Shown: positions 8,250 through 16,669, counted from the stretch's first letter. The stretch: DNA of 64,000 nt from Pseudomonas sp. Irchel 3A7 (GCF_900187565.1 NZ_FYED01000012.1:1-64000); one strand, 5' to 3'. Numbers and translations: made by a program. Notes: a model not told the origin generated them from the sequence alone.

Positions 8250-8325
8250 TGGTGGGTGATGACGGGATCGAACCGCCGACATTCTGCTTGTAAGGCAGAC
8301 GCTCTCCCAGCTGAGCTAATCACCC
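8250..8325 (-). tRNA. tRNA-Val (anticodon TAC), copy 2
   Basis: This 76-nt cloverleaf has acceptor stem GGGTGAT paired with ATCACCC, D-arm AGCTCAGCTGGGAGAGC, anticodon TAC in CCTTACAAG, a GGTTCGATCCC T-arm and an encoded CCA. It is identical to the copy at 8621-8696 and lies 15 bp upstream of tRNA-Asp. Confidence 0.96.
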
Positions 8326-8458
8326 TTTACCTTCGTTGCGGGGCGCATTGTGCCACAGATTTTCATAAAGTGTTGATTTAATTGATAAATTTTTCAAAAA
8401 AATCTGAAAACCGGTGAAACGACACGTCCTGCAGGAACCAAAGTCAAACTTCAGGCAG

Positions 8459-8484
8459 AAAAAAGCCCGCATCAGCGGGCTTTT
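8459..8484 (-). terminator. Terminator between the two tRNA units
   Basis: AAAAGCCCGC (8461-8470) pairs perfectly with GCGGGCTTTT (8475-8484), loop ATCA; the minus strand continues into a T run. It closes the upstream Val-Asp unit. Confidence 0.87.
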
Positions 8485-8524
8485 CCGTGGTGACCTGGCG
8501 TTCAGTGTTCCAGGTTACCGAATA

Positions 8525-8601
8525 TGGCGCAGCGGACGGGACTCGAACCCGCGACCCCCGGCGTGACAGGCCGGTATTCTAACCGACTGAACTACCGCTG
8601 C
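8525..8601 (-). tRNA. tRNA-Asp (anticodon GTC), copy 1
   Basis: Same 77-nt tRNA as at 8158-8234: acceptor GCAGCGG/CCGCTGC, anticodon GTC, encoded CCA. It lies 19 bp downstream of tRNA-Val on the minus strand. Confidence 0.96.
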
Positions 8602-8620
8602 GCGTAACACTGAATGCGAA

Positions 8621-8696
8621 TGGTGGGTGATGACGGGATCGAACCGCCGACATTCTGCTTGTAAGGCAGACGCTCTCCCAGCTGAGCTAATCACCC
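8621..8696 (-). tRNA. tRNA-Val (anticodon TAC), copy 1
   Basis: Same 76-nt tRNA as at 8250-8325, with GGGTGAT/ATCACCC acceptor stem, anticodon TAC and encoded CCA. A good sigma-70 promoter lies directly upstream (8718-8746). Confidence 0.96.
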
Positions 8697-8717
8697 TTCA
8701 CGTTCGGTGTGGCGCGC

Positions 8718-8746
8718 ATTCTACGGAGCGACCCTACCTCTGGCAA
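8718..8746 (-). promoter_or_regulatory. Predicted sigma-70 promoter for the tRNA units
   Basis: On the minus strand TTGCCA (8746-8741) and TAGAAT (8723-8718) are separated by 17 bp, followed by a GC-rich discriminator (GCGCGCC), as expected for a stringently controlled stable-RNA promoter. The tRNA begins about 22 bp after the -10. Confidence 0.65.
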
Positions 8747-8856
8747 GCACTTTTTTAATTAATTTTTTCATGCCTTCCAAAGGCTTAGAGAAGGGTTGGC
8801 CTATGGCACACGGAGGACAATAATGCCCGCCTTTGTATAAAGGAGAGACTCACCCC

Positions 8857-9777
8857 ATGTGGTTCAAAAACCTGCTTATCTATCGCCTAACCCAAGATCT
8901 GCCTGTTGATGCCGAGGCGTTGGAAACTGCACTGGCCACCAAACTGGCGCGCCCCTGTGCAAGCCAGGAGTTGACCACCTACGGTTTCGTCGCACCGTTC
9001 GGCAAAGGCGAAGATGCGCCTTTGGTACACGTCAGCGGCGACTTCCTGCTGATCAGCGCGCGCAAGGAAGAACGCATCTTACCGGGCAGCGTCGTCCGTG
9101 ACGCGGTGAAGGAAAAGGTCGAAGAGATCGAGGCCGAGCAAATGCGCAAGGTCTATAAAAAAGAACGCGACCAGATCAAGGATGAAATCATCCAGGCCTT
9201 CCTGCCGCGCGCCTTTATCCGTCGCTCGTCGACCTTCGCCGCCATCGCGCCGAAACAGGGCCTGATCCTGGTCAACTCGGCCAGCCCGAAGCGCGCCGAA
9301 GACCTGCTGTCCACCCTGCGCGAAGTGATTGGTACGCTGCCGGTGCGCCCGCTAACCGTGAAGATGTCGCCGACCGCGACCATGACCGAATGGGTCACCA
9401 CCCAGAAAGCCGCGGACGATTTCTTTGTGCTGGACGAGTGCGAACTACGCGACACCCACGAAGACGGCGGTATCGTGCGTTGCAAGCGTCAGGACCTGAC
9501 CAGTGAAGAAATCCAGCTGCACCTGAGCACTGGCAAAGTGGTCACTCAGCTGTCGCTGGCCTGGCAAGACAAGTTGTCCTTTGTCCTCGACGACAAAATG
9601 GTGGTCAAGCGCCTGAAGTTCGAAGACCTGCTGCAAGACCAGGCGGAACAGGACGGTGGCGATGAAGCCCTCGGCCAGCTGGATGCCAGCTTTACCTTGA
9701 TGATGCTGACCTTTGGCGACTTCCTGCCGGCACTGGTTGAAGCGTTGGGCGGGGAAGAGACTCCACAGGGGATCTAA
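8857..9777 (+). CDS. rdgC: Recombination-associated protein RdgC
   Basis: RdgC is a ring-shaped, non-specific DNA-binding protein that limits RecA filament activity on the nucleoid. The 306-residue sequence starts MWFKNLLIYRL and runs through conserved blocks LYGFV-like TTYGFVAPFG, IQAFLPRAFIRRSSTFAAI and the C-terminal LTFGDFLPALVEALGGEE. Length and both ends match the family. I chose the ATG at 8857, which has AAGGAGAG about 9 nt upstream, over in-frame TTG codons before it. It is transcribed alone, away from the tRNA cluster; a REPIN follows. Confidence 0.95.
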   Translation: MWFKNLLIYRLTQDLPVDAEALETALATKLARPCASQELTTYGFVAPFGKGEDAPLVHVSGDFLLISARKEERILPGSVVRDAVKEKVEEIEAEQMRKVYKKERDQIKDEIIQAFLPRAFIRRSSTFAAIAPKQGLILVNSASPKRAEDLLSTLREVIGTLPVRPLTVKMSPTATMTEWVTTQKAADDFFVLDECELRDTHEDGGIVRCKRQDLTSEEIQLHLSTGKVVTQLSLAWQDKLSFVLDDKMVVKRLKFEDLLQDQAEQDGGDEALGQLDASFTLMMLTFGDFLPALVEALGGEETPQGI

Positions 9778-9792
9778 AGCCTACCGGTTCTC

Positions 9793-9884
9793 CTGTGGGA
9801 GCGAGCCTGCTCGCGAAAGCGGTCTGTCAGTCGACAAAAATGTTGTCTGAAATGACGCCTTCGCGAGCAGGCTCGCTCCCACAT
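9793..9884. repeat. REPIN between rdgC and the BASS transporter
   Basis: CTGTGGGAGCGAGCCTGCTC at 9793 is mirrored by GAGCAGGCTCGCTCCCACA ending about 9883. Class with GTGGGAG core. Confidence 0.9.
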
Positions 9885-9922
9885 TTCTTTTTGCGGTGTT
9901 ACTCAAAATTAAGGATCAGGCC

Positions 9923-10888
9923 ATGCGCGCACTGGCTGCATTGAGTCGTTTTGTCGGCAACACCTTCGCCTACTGGGTACTGATTTTCGCCGTCGTGGCG
10001 TTCCTGCAACCGGCATGGTTCATCGGTCTCAAGGGCGCCATCGTGCCGCTGCTGGGGTTGGTGATGTTCGGCATGGGCCTGACCCTCAAGCTCGAAGACT
10101 TCGCCGAAGTCGCCCGCCATCCGTGGCGCGTGGCCCTGGGCGTAGTTGCCCATTTCGTGATCATGCCCGGCGTGGCCTGGTTACTCTGCCAGGTGTTCCA
10201 TTTGCCACCGGAGATCGCCGTCGGCGTGATCCTGGTTGGCTGCTGCCCAAGCGGCACCTCCTCGAACGTGATGACCTGGCTGGCACGCGGCGATCTGGCA
10301 TTGTCGGTGGCTATCGCCGCCGTGACCACCCTCCTCGCTCCGCTGCTGACACCGGCGTTGATTTGGCTCCTGGCTTCGGCCTGGCTGCCGGTCTCGTTCA
10401 TGGAGCTGTTCTGGTCGATCCTGCAAGTGGTGCTGCTACCGATCGTGCTGGGCGTCGTGGCCCAACGCTTGCTCGGTGACCGGGTTCGCCACGCGGTAGA
10501 CGTATTGCCCTTGGTGTCGGTGGTGAGCATCGTGATCATCGTCACCGCCGTGGTTGCCGCCAGCCAGGCGAAGATTGCCGAGTCCGGCCTGCTGATCATG
10601 GCCGTGGTCATGTTGCACAACAGCTTTGGTTATCTGTTGGGCTACTTCACCGGGCGTCTGTTCAAGCTGCCATTGGCCCAGCGCAAATCCCTGGCCCTGG
10701 AAGTCGGCATGCAAAACTCCGGGTTGGGTGCTGCGTTGGCCAGTGCGCACTTTTCGCCATTGGCGGCGGTACCCAGCGCGTTGTTCAGCGTCTGGCACAA
10801 TATTTCCGGAGCCCTGCTGTCGACGTATTTCCGCCGTATGAGCGAGAAAGAAGATCGCAAAATCGGCGACCAGCAGGCCACCGACTGA
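9923..10888 (+). CDS. Bile acid:sodium symporter (BASS) family transporter
   Basis: This 321-residue inner-membrane protein has about nine to ten hydrophobic segments. It carries the BASS family features GMGLTLKLEDF, GCCPSGTSSNVMTWLARGDLALSVA (the unwound, ion-binding helix region) and EVGMQNSGLGAAL. Family members co-transport organic anions such as pantoate, pyruvate or bile acids with Na+; the substrate here is not predictable. The ATG at 9923 has AAGGATCAGG just upstream and is preferred over a GTG at 9896. In P. aeruginosa a homologue also follows rdgC. Confidence 0.88.
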   Translation: MRALAALSRFVGNTFAYWVLIFAVVAFLQPAWFIGLKGAIVPLLGLVMFGMGLTLKLEDFAEVARHPWRVALGVVAHFVIMPGVAWLLCQVFHLPPEIAVGVILVGCCPSGTSSNVMTWLARGDLALSVAIAAVTTLLAPLLTPALIWLLASAWLPVSFMELFWSILQVVLLPIVLGVVAQRLLGDRVRHAVDVLPLVSVVSIVIIVTAVVAASQAKIAESGLLIMAVVMLHNSFGYLLGYFTGRLFKLPLAQRKSLALEVGMQNSGLGAALASAHFSPLAAVPSALFSVWHNISGALLSTYFRRMSEKEDRKIGDQQATD

Positions 10889-10948
10889 TCCGCGATCTTG
10901 ATCCAAAAACTTGATCCCCGGATTAATGCTGTGCACTCTATTGCGAAA

Positions 10949-11000
10949 CGCGGGGACGACCCTGCGGCTCGATCGAGTCATTAATCTGGGGACGACCCCG
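10949..11000 (+). promoter_or_regulatory. Guanidine-II (mini-ykkC) riboswitch
   Basis: Two consecutive hairpins each carry the diagnostic ACGA tetraloop of the mini-ykkC class. The first is 10949-10966, with loop 10956-10959 closed by GGG/CCC. The second is 10987-11000, with GGGG ACGA CCCC. They are joined by a 20-nt linker and sit just before the ribosome site GGAGG (11010-11014) of sugE. Guanidinium binding in this class stabilises the hairpins and frees the ribosome site, so expression should rise with guanidinium. The function is established for the family; here it rests on motif and context. Confidence 0.87.
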
Positions 11001-11020
11001 TCAATCGATGGAGGTCTTTG

Positions 11021-11335
11021 ATGTCCTGGATCATTCTGTTTTTCGCCGGCCTGTTCGAAGTCGGCTGGGCCGTCGGCCTGAAGTACACCGACGGTTTCAC
11101 CCGTCCGCTCCCCACCGCCCTCACCGTCGCGGCCATGGCTGTCAGCCTTGGCTTGCTGGGCCTTGCCATGAAGGAACTGCCACTGGGCACGGCCTATGCG
11201 ATCTGGACCGGTGTGGGTGCCGTGGGTACGGTGATTGCCGGGATCATTCTGTTTGGGGAATCGATGGCGCTGGTGCGGTTGGCCAGTGTGGCGTTGATCG
11301 TGACCGGTTTGGTTGGGCTCAAGGTTAGCGCTTAG
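11021..11335 (+). CDS. sugE: Guanidinium exporter Gdx/SugE (small multidrug resistance family)
   Basis: This 104-residue protein has four transmembrane helices and works as an antiparallel dimer that exports guanidinium in exchange for protons. The central Glu13 lies in FAGLFEVGWAVGLKY, and GTAYAIWTGVGAVGT marks the third helix. Length matches the SMR family. The ATG at 11021 follows GGAGG by 6 nt; the TTG immediately upstream is rejected. The guanidine-II riboswitch 20 bp before the start separates this Gdx-type protein from drug-exporting EmrE-type members. Confidence 0.94.
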   Translation: MSWIILFFAGLFEVGWAVGLKYTDGFTRPLPTALTVAAMAVSLGLLGLAMKELPLGTAYAIWTGVGAVGTVIAGIILFGESMALVRLASVALIVTGLVGLKVSA

Positions 11336-11348
11336 GCCACTTCCGCTT

Positions 11349-11412
11349 TCGCGAGCAGGCTCACTCCCACATTTGATCGCATTTCATAGTGGGAGCGAGC
11401 CTGCTCGCGAAG
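11349..11412. repeat. REPIN with one point-mutated arm
   Basis: TCGCGAGCAGGCTCACTCCC (left arm, A for G in the core) faces GTGGGAGCGAGCCTGCTCGC across about 20 bp, between sugE and the convergent MFS-PlsC gene. Confidence 0.88.
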
Positions 11413-11431
11413 GGGCCTGTACAAGCGACGA

Positions 11432-13306
11432 CTATCTTACGGGCCCGCGCAAATCCCCCACCATCTGCTGCAATCTCGCCGGCTCCGCCACCTCAACCGC
11501 CACCGCCGGTCCCGCCACCAATGTCACCCGCGACCACAACCGGCGAAACAGTCCCTTGCCCGGATCGCGGCTGAAGAAACTCCCCCACAACCCCTGCAAG
11601 GCCAACGGAATCACCGGCACCGGCGTTTCTTCGAGAATCCGCGTCAATCCGCCCTTGAACTCATTGATCTCGCCATCGGCGGTCAGTTTTCCTTCGGGAA
11701 AGATGCACACCAACTCGCCGTCCTTCAGATACCGGGCAATGCGCGTGAAGGCTTGTTCGTAGATCCGGATGTCTTCCTGACGCCCCGCAATCGGAATCGT
11801 CCCGGCCGTGCGGAAGATAAAGTTCAGCACCGGCAGGTTGTAGATCTTGTAGTACATCACAAAGCGAATCGGCCGACGGACCGCACCGCCAATCAGCAAG
11901 GCATCGACGAACGACACGTGGTTGCACACCAGCAGCGCCGCGCCTTCATCGGGAATCAGATCAAGATTGCGATGCTCCACGCGGTACATGGAATGGCTGA
12001 GCAGCCAGATCATGAAACGCATGGTGAACTCGGGGACGATTTTGAAGATGTAGGCGTTGACACCGATGTTCAGCAACGACACCACCAGGAACAACTGCGG
12101 GATCGACAGTTCGGCCATGCTCAACAGGATGATCGAGACAATCGCCGATACCACCATGAACAACGCGTTGAGAATGTTGTTGGCGGCAATGACCCGGGCC
12201 CGCTCGTTCTCGACGGTGCGTGACTGGATCAACGCGTACAGCGGCACGATGTAAAAACCACCGAACACCCCCAGGCCAAGGATGTCGATCAACACCAGCC
12301 AGGTGTGGCCAAAGCCGAGTATCTCGATCCAGCCATGCCCTTCGACGCTGTCAGGTATTCCCCCGGAATGCCACCACAGCAGCAAACCGAACACAGTCAG
12401 GCCGAACGAGCCGAATGGCACCAGGCCGATCTCGACTTTGCGCCCGGACAGTTTTTCGCAGAGCATCGAACCCACGGCGATACCGACCGAGAACACCGTA
12501 AGAATCAGTGTCACCACGGTTTCGTCGCCGTGCATCCATTCCTTGGCATACGCCGGGATCTGCGTCAGATAAATCGCCCCGACAAACCAGAACCACGAGT
12601 TACCGACAATCGAGCGCGACACCGCCGGGGTTTGCCCCAGGCCGAGCTTCAGCGTGGCCCAGGACTGGCTGAAAATATTCCAGTTCAGGCGCAATTGCGG
12701 TGAAGCGGCGGCCGCCCGCGGGATACCACGGCTGGCCAGGTAACCGAGCACGGCAATACCGATGATCGCGATGGAAACGACCGGTGCGTAATCACTGGAC
12801 GACATCATGATCCCGGCGCCGATGGTTCCGGCCAGAATCGCCAGGAAGGTGCCCATTTCCACCAGGCCGTTGCCACCGACCAGCTCATCTTCGCGCAGGG
12901 CCTGGGGCAGGATCGAGTATTTCACCGGCCCGAACAGCGCCGAGTGCGTGCCCATGGCGAACAGCGCCACCAGCATCAACCACAGATGATCGAACATGAA
13001 ACCGATCGCACCGACCGCCATGATGGCGATTTCCCCGAGTTTGATCAGGCGGATCAGCGCGTCCTTGGCGAATTTCTCCCCGAACTGACCGGCCAGCGCC
13101 GAGAACAGAAAGAACGGCAGGATGAACAGCAGCGCACACAGGTTGACCCAGATTGAACGGTCACCTTCGATCGACAGCTTGTACAGAATGGCGAGGATCA
13201 ACGACTGCTTGAAAATGTTGTCGTTGAACGCCCCGAGAGACTGTGTCACGAAGAACGGCAGGAAACGCCGGGTGCGCAGCAAGGTGAATTGCGAAGGGTG
13301 ACTCAT
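11432..13306 (-). CDS. MFS transporter fused to a PlsC-type acyltransferase (LplT-like lysophospholipid recycling)
   Basis: This 624-residue protein has an N-terminal MFS domain of about 410 residues resembling the lysophospholipid flippase LplT (FVTQSLGAFNDNIFKQSLI). Its C-terminal 1-acylglycerophosphate acyltransferase domain has NHVSFVD (HX4D motif), an FPEG block in CIFPEGKLTADG and VIPLALQGLWG. It probably brings lysophospholipids across the inner membrane and re-acylates them. The acyl-ACP synthetase domain of full Aas-type fusions is absent, so another acyl donor is needed. I chose the ATG at 13306 because the MSHPSQFTLLRTRRFLPFF start is the family-like one; its ribosome site is poor. 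Confidence 0.87.
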   Translation of the reverse strand: MSHPSQFTLLRTRRFLPFFVTQSLGAFNDNIFKQSLILAILYKLSIEGDRSIWVNLCALLFILPFFLFSALAGQFGEKFAKDALIRLIKLGEIAIMAVGAIGFMFDHLWLMLVALFAMGTHSALFGPVKYSILPQALREDELVGGNGLVEMGTFLAILAGTIGAGIMMSSSDYAPVVSIAIIGIAVLGYLASRGIPRAAAASPQLRLNWNIFSQSWATLKLGLGQTPAVSRSIVGNSWFWFVGAIYLTQIPAYAKEWMHGDETVVTLILTVFSVGIAVGSMLCEKLSGRKVEIGLVPFGSFGLTVFGLLLWWHSGGIPDSVEGHGWIEILGFGHTWLVLIDILGLGVFGGFYIVPLYALIQSRTVENERARVIAANNILNALFMVVSAIVSIILLSMAELSIPQLFLVVSLLNIGVNAYIFKIVPEFTMRFMIWLLSHSMYRVEHRNLDLIPDEGAALLVCNHVSFVDALLIGGAVRRPIRFVMYYKIYNLPVLNFIFRTAGTIPIAGRQEDIRIYEQAFTRIARYLKDGELVCIFPEGKLTADGEINEFKGGLTRILEETPVPVIPLALQGLWGSFFSRDPGKGLFRRLWSRVTLVAGPAVAVEVAEPARLQQMVGDLRGPVR

Positions 13307-13402
13307 CTTCCATGTGTCCCTGATCAGGTAAAGAGAAGCGTGGATACAGTGATTGGAATGTCGCACGTCGATCCAGGCCACACCTTACCTAAACTTTGCC
13401 GT

Positions 13403-14554
13403 TCATTTCTTCAATCCCGCTATGCACGGCGAGACAAACAGCTCACCGCGCCACGCACCCAGCACCGTACGTTTGCCGACAATCAGCCACATCATTGCAA
13501 GCAGTGCCACCAGCACACAGCCGAAGACACTGAAAAACATCAGGTGCAGCGTGCTGGCCAGTTTCAACGTCGCCAGAGAATAGACACCTAGCGGGAAGGT
13601 GAACCCCCACCAGCCGAGGTTGAAAGGAATGCCGGCGCGCAGATAGCGCAGCGTGATCAGCACCGCCATCAACATCCACCACAGACCGAAGCCCCACAGC
13701 GTGATGCCGGCGACCAGGCCCAGGCCGGCCGCGATGTCACCGACACCCGGCATACCATTGGCGGCGAATATCGCCGGAGCGTCGGCACCCAACAGCAACA
13801 TGCCCAGCGCGCCCGTGCCAATCGGTCCAAGCGCCAGCCAACTGGAGGCGGCCATGTTTTCGTGGGGCAGTTTATGCAGCGCCATGCGCAGCAGCAGAAT
13901 GGTCAGAATGCTGAACGCCACCGGCAGGGAAAATGCCCAGAGCACGTAGCTGGTCACCAGCACCACCAGTTGCGAATGGGCATCGGCCAAGTGCGGCGCC
14001 AGCAGGCCACCGCTGGCAGCCGCCACTTCCGCCGCCACCACCGGCAACAACCAAACAGCGGTCATCTGGTCGATACTGTGTTCCTGGCGGGTAAACATCA
14101 TGTAGGGAATCAACACCCCGCACGCCACCGACATCGCCACATCCAGCCACCACAACGCTTCGGCCAGCGGAACCACGCCATCGCCCCATCGCGGCAACCC
14201 AAACAGCAGAAAGCCGTTGATGATGGTCGCCAGGCCCATGGGAATGGTGCCGAAAAACATCGAAACCGTGGAATGGCCGAAAATCCGCCGCGCCTCGTCA
14301 AAAAACAACACCCAGCGTGCCGCATACAGCGCGGTGAACAACAGGAACAGCACGATATTCAGTTGCCACAGGGCTTCGGCAACGCTGTGCAAAACCGGAT
14401 GGGCGATGGGCAATTGCGCCAGCGCCAGGGCCAGCACACCGGTGCCCATGGTGGCGGCGAACCAGTTTGGGGTGAACTGGCGGATGACCTCACGCGGGTG
14501 CTGCAGCTGGCGAAAAGGTTTGATACAGGGTTGGGCGGTATGGGGGCATGTCAT
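13403..14554 (-). CDS. TDT-family transporter (TehA/SLAC1-like, SSU1-like)
   Basis: This 383-residue protein has about ten transmembrane helices and opens with FTPNWFAATMGTGVLALALAQ, the signature of the tellurite-resistance/dicarboxylate transporter family; the GWWGFTFPLGVYSLATLKLA block is also diagnostic. Relatives export sulfite, malate or other small anions or form anion channels. The ATG at 14554 follows AGGAAGGAG. It stands alone between the MFS-PlsC gene and an MFS exporter. A short AT-rich palindrome (ATATCGATAT, 14605-14614) lies about 50 bp upstream. Substrate unknown. Confidence 0.85.
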   Translation of the reverse strand: MTCPHTAQPCIKPFRQLQHPREVIRQFTPNWFAATMGTGVLALALAQLPIAHPVLHSVAEALWQLNIVLFLLFTALYAARWVLFFDEARRIFGHSTVSMFFGTIPMGLATIINGFLLFGLPRWGDGVVPLAEALWWLDVAMSVACGVLIPYMMFTRQEHSIDQMTAVWLLPVVAAEVAAASGGLLAPHLADAHSQLVVLVTSYVLWAFSLPVAFSILTILLLRMALHKLPHENMAASSWLALGPIGTGALGMLLLGADAPAIFAANGMPGVGDIAAGLGLVAGITLWGFGLWWMLMAVLITLRYLRAGIPFNLGWWGFTFPLGVYSLATLKLASTLHLMFFSVFGCVLVALLAMMWLIVGKRTVLGAWRGELFVSPCIAGLKK

Positions 14555-14700
14555 GGTGGGCTCCTTCCTCTGGTGAGGTAGGGCCCATCATAGATCCGAA
14601 TAGAATATCGATATAACGGGTAATATCTCTAACTGTTATCTATTTTGCAGATAAATACATTAAACCGTTGTCGCGAAGACTGAGCGGGCACCGCATCACT

Positions 14701-15897
14701 TTATGGCTGACCCGCTGCGCTGCAAGCGCTAATAGTGCGCTGACGGGTCAAAGCGAACAGTGCGCTCAACGAAAGGAGGATCAACACCGCGCAATAACCA
14801 TCGGTAGTGGCGACTAAACCAAAGGTACGGGTGAGGTTGCCGGCCAGCAACGACGGCAGGCAGAACGCCAGATAACTGAGCACGTAATACGCCGACATCA
14901 ACCCGGCCCTCTCGTGGGGCAAGGCCAGGGGGAACAGACTGCGCACGGCCCCCAGGAAGCCGGCACCAAAACCACAGCCGGCGACCAGCGTGCCGAGGAA
15001 AAACAAGGGCAGACTCGCGCTGTGTACGCCCAGCAAAATCAGGACAATGCCTGCTGGCAGCGAACTGGCGCCTAATCGCAACGCCAAGGCGGCCGATCGA
15101 TTGCGCAGGGTGAAAATCATCAAGGCACCAGTCACCGTCAAGGTTGCCACGGTGCCCCCGCCAATCAGGTTCGACGTCGAGCCGGTGGCCGCCCGCACCA
15201 ATGAAGGCGCCAGTGAGGCGTAGAAACCGCCGAGTGCCCAGGTCGAAACGTTAAGCGGCAACACGCGCCACAAGGTGGAGCGCGCCTGGACCGGCACGTG
15301 CAAGGTCGGCCGCAATGACGCCCATGCGCCCGACTGCGGCGAGACACTTTCCGGTAAACGCCACACATACACGGCCTGCATCAAAAATAAGGTCAGCAGC
15401 AGCCAGTAGGTCAAGTGCAAGGGAGCCGGTGCAAACTCGGCCAGCAAACCACACCCCATCCCGCCCAGGGCCATGCCAAGCAACGGGGCCACGCTGTTGA
15501 TCAGCGGTCCCTGTTGGCGGTCGGTGTCGAGCAGGGTTGCACTCAATACGGCGGTGGCCATGCCGGTGGCAAAGCCTTGCAGTACCCGGGCGCCGATCAG
15601 CCAGGCGACATTGTCGGCGCAAATAAACAACAACATCGCCAGAATATTCAGCGCCACGGCCGTAAAAATCACCGGTTTGCGCCCCAGGTAATCCGAGAGC
15701 GAACCGACTGTCAGCAGCGCTGCCAGCAGACTCAAGGCATACACGGCAAAAATCAGCGTCAGTACAGCGTCCGAGAACTGCAACTGTTGTTGATACAAGT
15801 GGTACAACGGCGTCGGTGCCGTGGAAGCCGCGAGAAAACTGAGTAAAGTGATTGCCAGGAACCACAGGCTGGCACGGTTTGAATGAGAACTGGACAT
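14701..15897 (-). CDS. MFS drug/metabolite exporter, divergent from a TetR regulator
   Basis: This 398-residue protein has about twelve hydrophobic segments and MFS loop motif A in GSLSDYLGRKPVIF, and it resembles DHA1-type exporters (FLAASTAPTPLYHLYQ near the N-terminus). I chose the ATG at 15897, with CGGAG 8 nt upstream, over a TTG at 15912. It is divergently arranged with a TetR gene, and a perfect 12-bp inverted repeat (15905-15937) overlaps its ribosome site, so TetR control is likely. Substrate unknown. Confidence 0.87.
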   Translation of the reverse strand: MSSSHSNRASLWFLAITLLSFLAASTAPTPLYHLYQQQLQFSDAVLTLIFAVYALSLLAALLTVGSLSDYLGRKPVIFTAVALNILAMLLFICADNVAWLIGARVLQGFATGMATAVLSATLLDTDRQQGPLINSVAPLLGMALGGMGCGLLAEFAPAPLHLTYWLLLTLFLMQAVYVWRLPESVSPQSGAWASLRPTLHVPVQARSTLWRVLPLNVSTWALGGFYASLAPSLVRAATGSTSNLIGGGTVATLTVTGALMIFTLRNRSAALALRLGASSLPAGIVLILLGVHSASLPLFFLGTLVAGCGFGAGFLGAVRSLFPLALPHERAGLMSAYYVLSYLAFCLPSLLAGNLTRTFGLVATTDGYCAVLILLSLSALFALTRQRTISACSAAGQP

Positions 15898-15904
15898 GAG
15901 ATCG

Positions 15905-15937
15905 CTCCGCAAAAGCTAATTTTTTGCTTTTGCGGAG
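15905..15937. promoter_or_regulatory. 12-bp perfect inverted repeat, candidate TetR operator and mRNA hairpin
   Basis: CTCCGCAAAAGC (15905-15916) and GCTTTTGCGGAG (15926-15937) are perfect inverted copies separated by 9 AT-rich bases. The left arm contains the ribosome site of the minus-strand MFS gene. It lies in the intergenic region shared with the TetR gene, as expected for an operator. Confidence 0.65.
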
Positions 15938-16049
15938 TGTGCTACCGGCTTGCGCTTAAAGCAAATTCTTTGTGTTAAGGTCCGATGCATGGCTTTTCAG
16001 AACCGGTGTCATCTCGCACCAGACTCCGGCGCTAGACAGGAAACACGCA

Positions 16050-16586
16050 ATGACTACTCCCGCTTTACGTCCCGGTGGCCGCAGCGCCCGGGTCCAGGAA
16101 TCGATTCATACTGCCGTGCGCGAACTGCTCGAAGAGCAGGATCGCGCTACCGTGACCGTGCCGCAGATCGCCGCAAGGGCGGGTGTTACGCCTTCGACCA
16201 TTTATCGGCGCTGGGGTGATTTGTCGGCGTTGCTGGCGGACGTTGCGCTTGCGCGCATGCAACCGGAAACGGAGTCGGCCAGGACCGGCAGCTTGCAAGG
16301 TGACGTGCTGGCCTGGGCCGAACAGTATCTGGATGAAATGAGTTCAGCGCCCGGCCGCAATATGCTGCGTGACGTGCAAGCGAGCCTCAAGCCGAGCTAT
16401 TGCGCGACGATCATTGGCGGGCAGTTGCAGGTTATCCTGGATCGCTATCCGGATGCGCCCAAGCCCAGTGTCGATCGGCTGATCAATATGGTGGCGGCGC
16501 CTATCGTGTTTCGAATTCTGTTTTCCGAGACGCCGCTGGACGTCGAGGAGTTGCATCGGTTGATCGAGATTGCCCTTCGTCAGTGA
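16050..16586 (+). CDS. TetR-family transcriptional regulator
   Basis: This 178-residue protein has an N-terminal helix-turn-helix (VTVPQIAARAGVTPSTIYRRWGDLSALLADVA, about residues 37-68) typical of TetR repressors, and a divergent ligand-binding C-terminal domain. I chose the ATG at 16050, which follows AGGAAACACGCA, rather than an upstream in-frame codon at 15972 that would add a basic, unconserved-looking extension. It is divergent from the MFS exporter and probably represses it through the inverted repeat at 15905-15937. The inducing ligand is not known. Confidence 0.9.
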   Translation: MTTPALRPGGRSARVQESIHTAVRELLEEQDRATVTVPQIAARAGVTPSTIYRRWGDLSALLADVALARMQPETESARTGSLQGDVLAWAEQYLDEMSSAPGRNMLRDVQASLKPSYCATIIGGQLQVILDRYPDAPKPSVDRLINMVAAPIVFRILFSETPLDVEELHRLIEIALRQ

Positions 16587-16594
16587 CAATGCCA

Positions 16595-16669
16595 TTCGCG
16601 AGCGGGCTCGCTCCCACAGTTGATCTGTGTTTACCCCGGTCCGATGTGGGAGCGAGCCTGCTCGCGAAG
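16595..16669. repeat. REPIN after the TetR gene
   Basis: TTCGCGAGCGGGCTCGCTCC (one G for A change) faces GTGGGAGCGAGCCTGCTCGC across about 28 bp, between the TetR and kinase genes. Confidence 0.88.

Noticed and set aside
8158..8696. tRNA genes as an integration site of a genomic island
   Set aside because: Both tRNA units are complete and flanked by core genes. No integrase or direct repeat of a tRNA 3' end outside the tandem duplication is seen.
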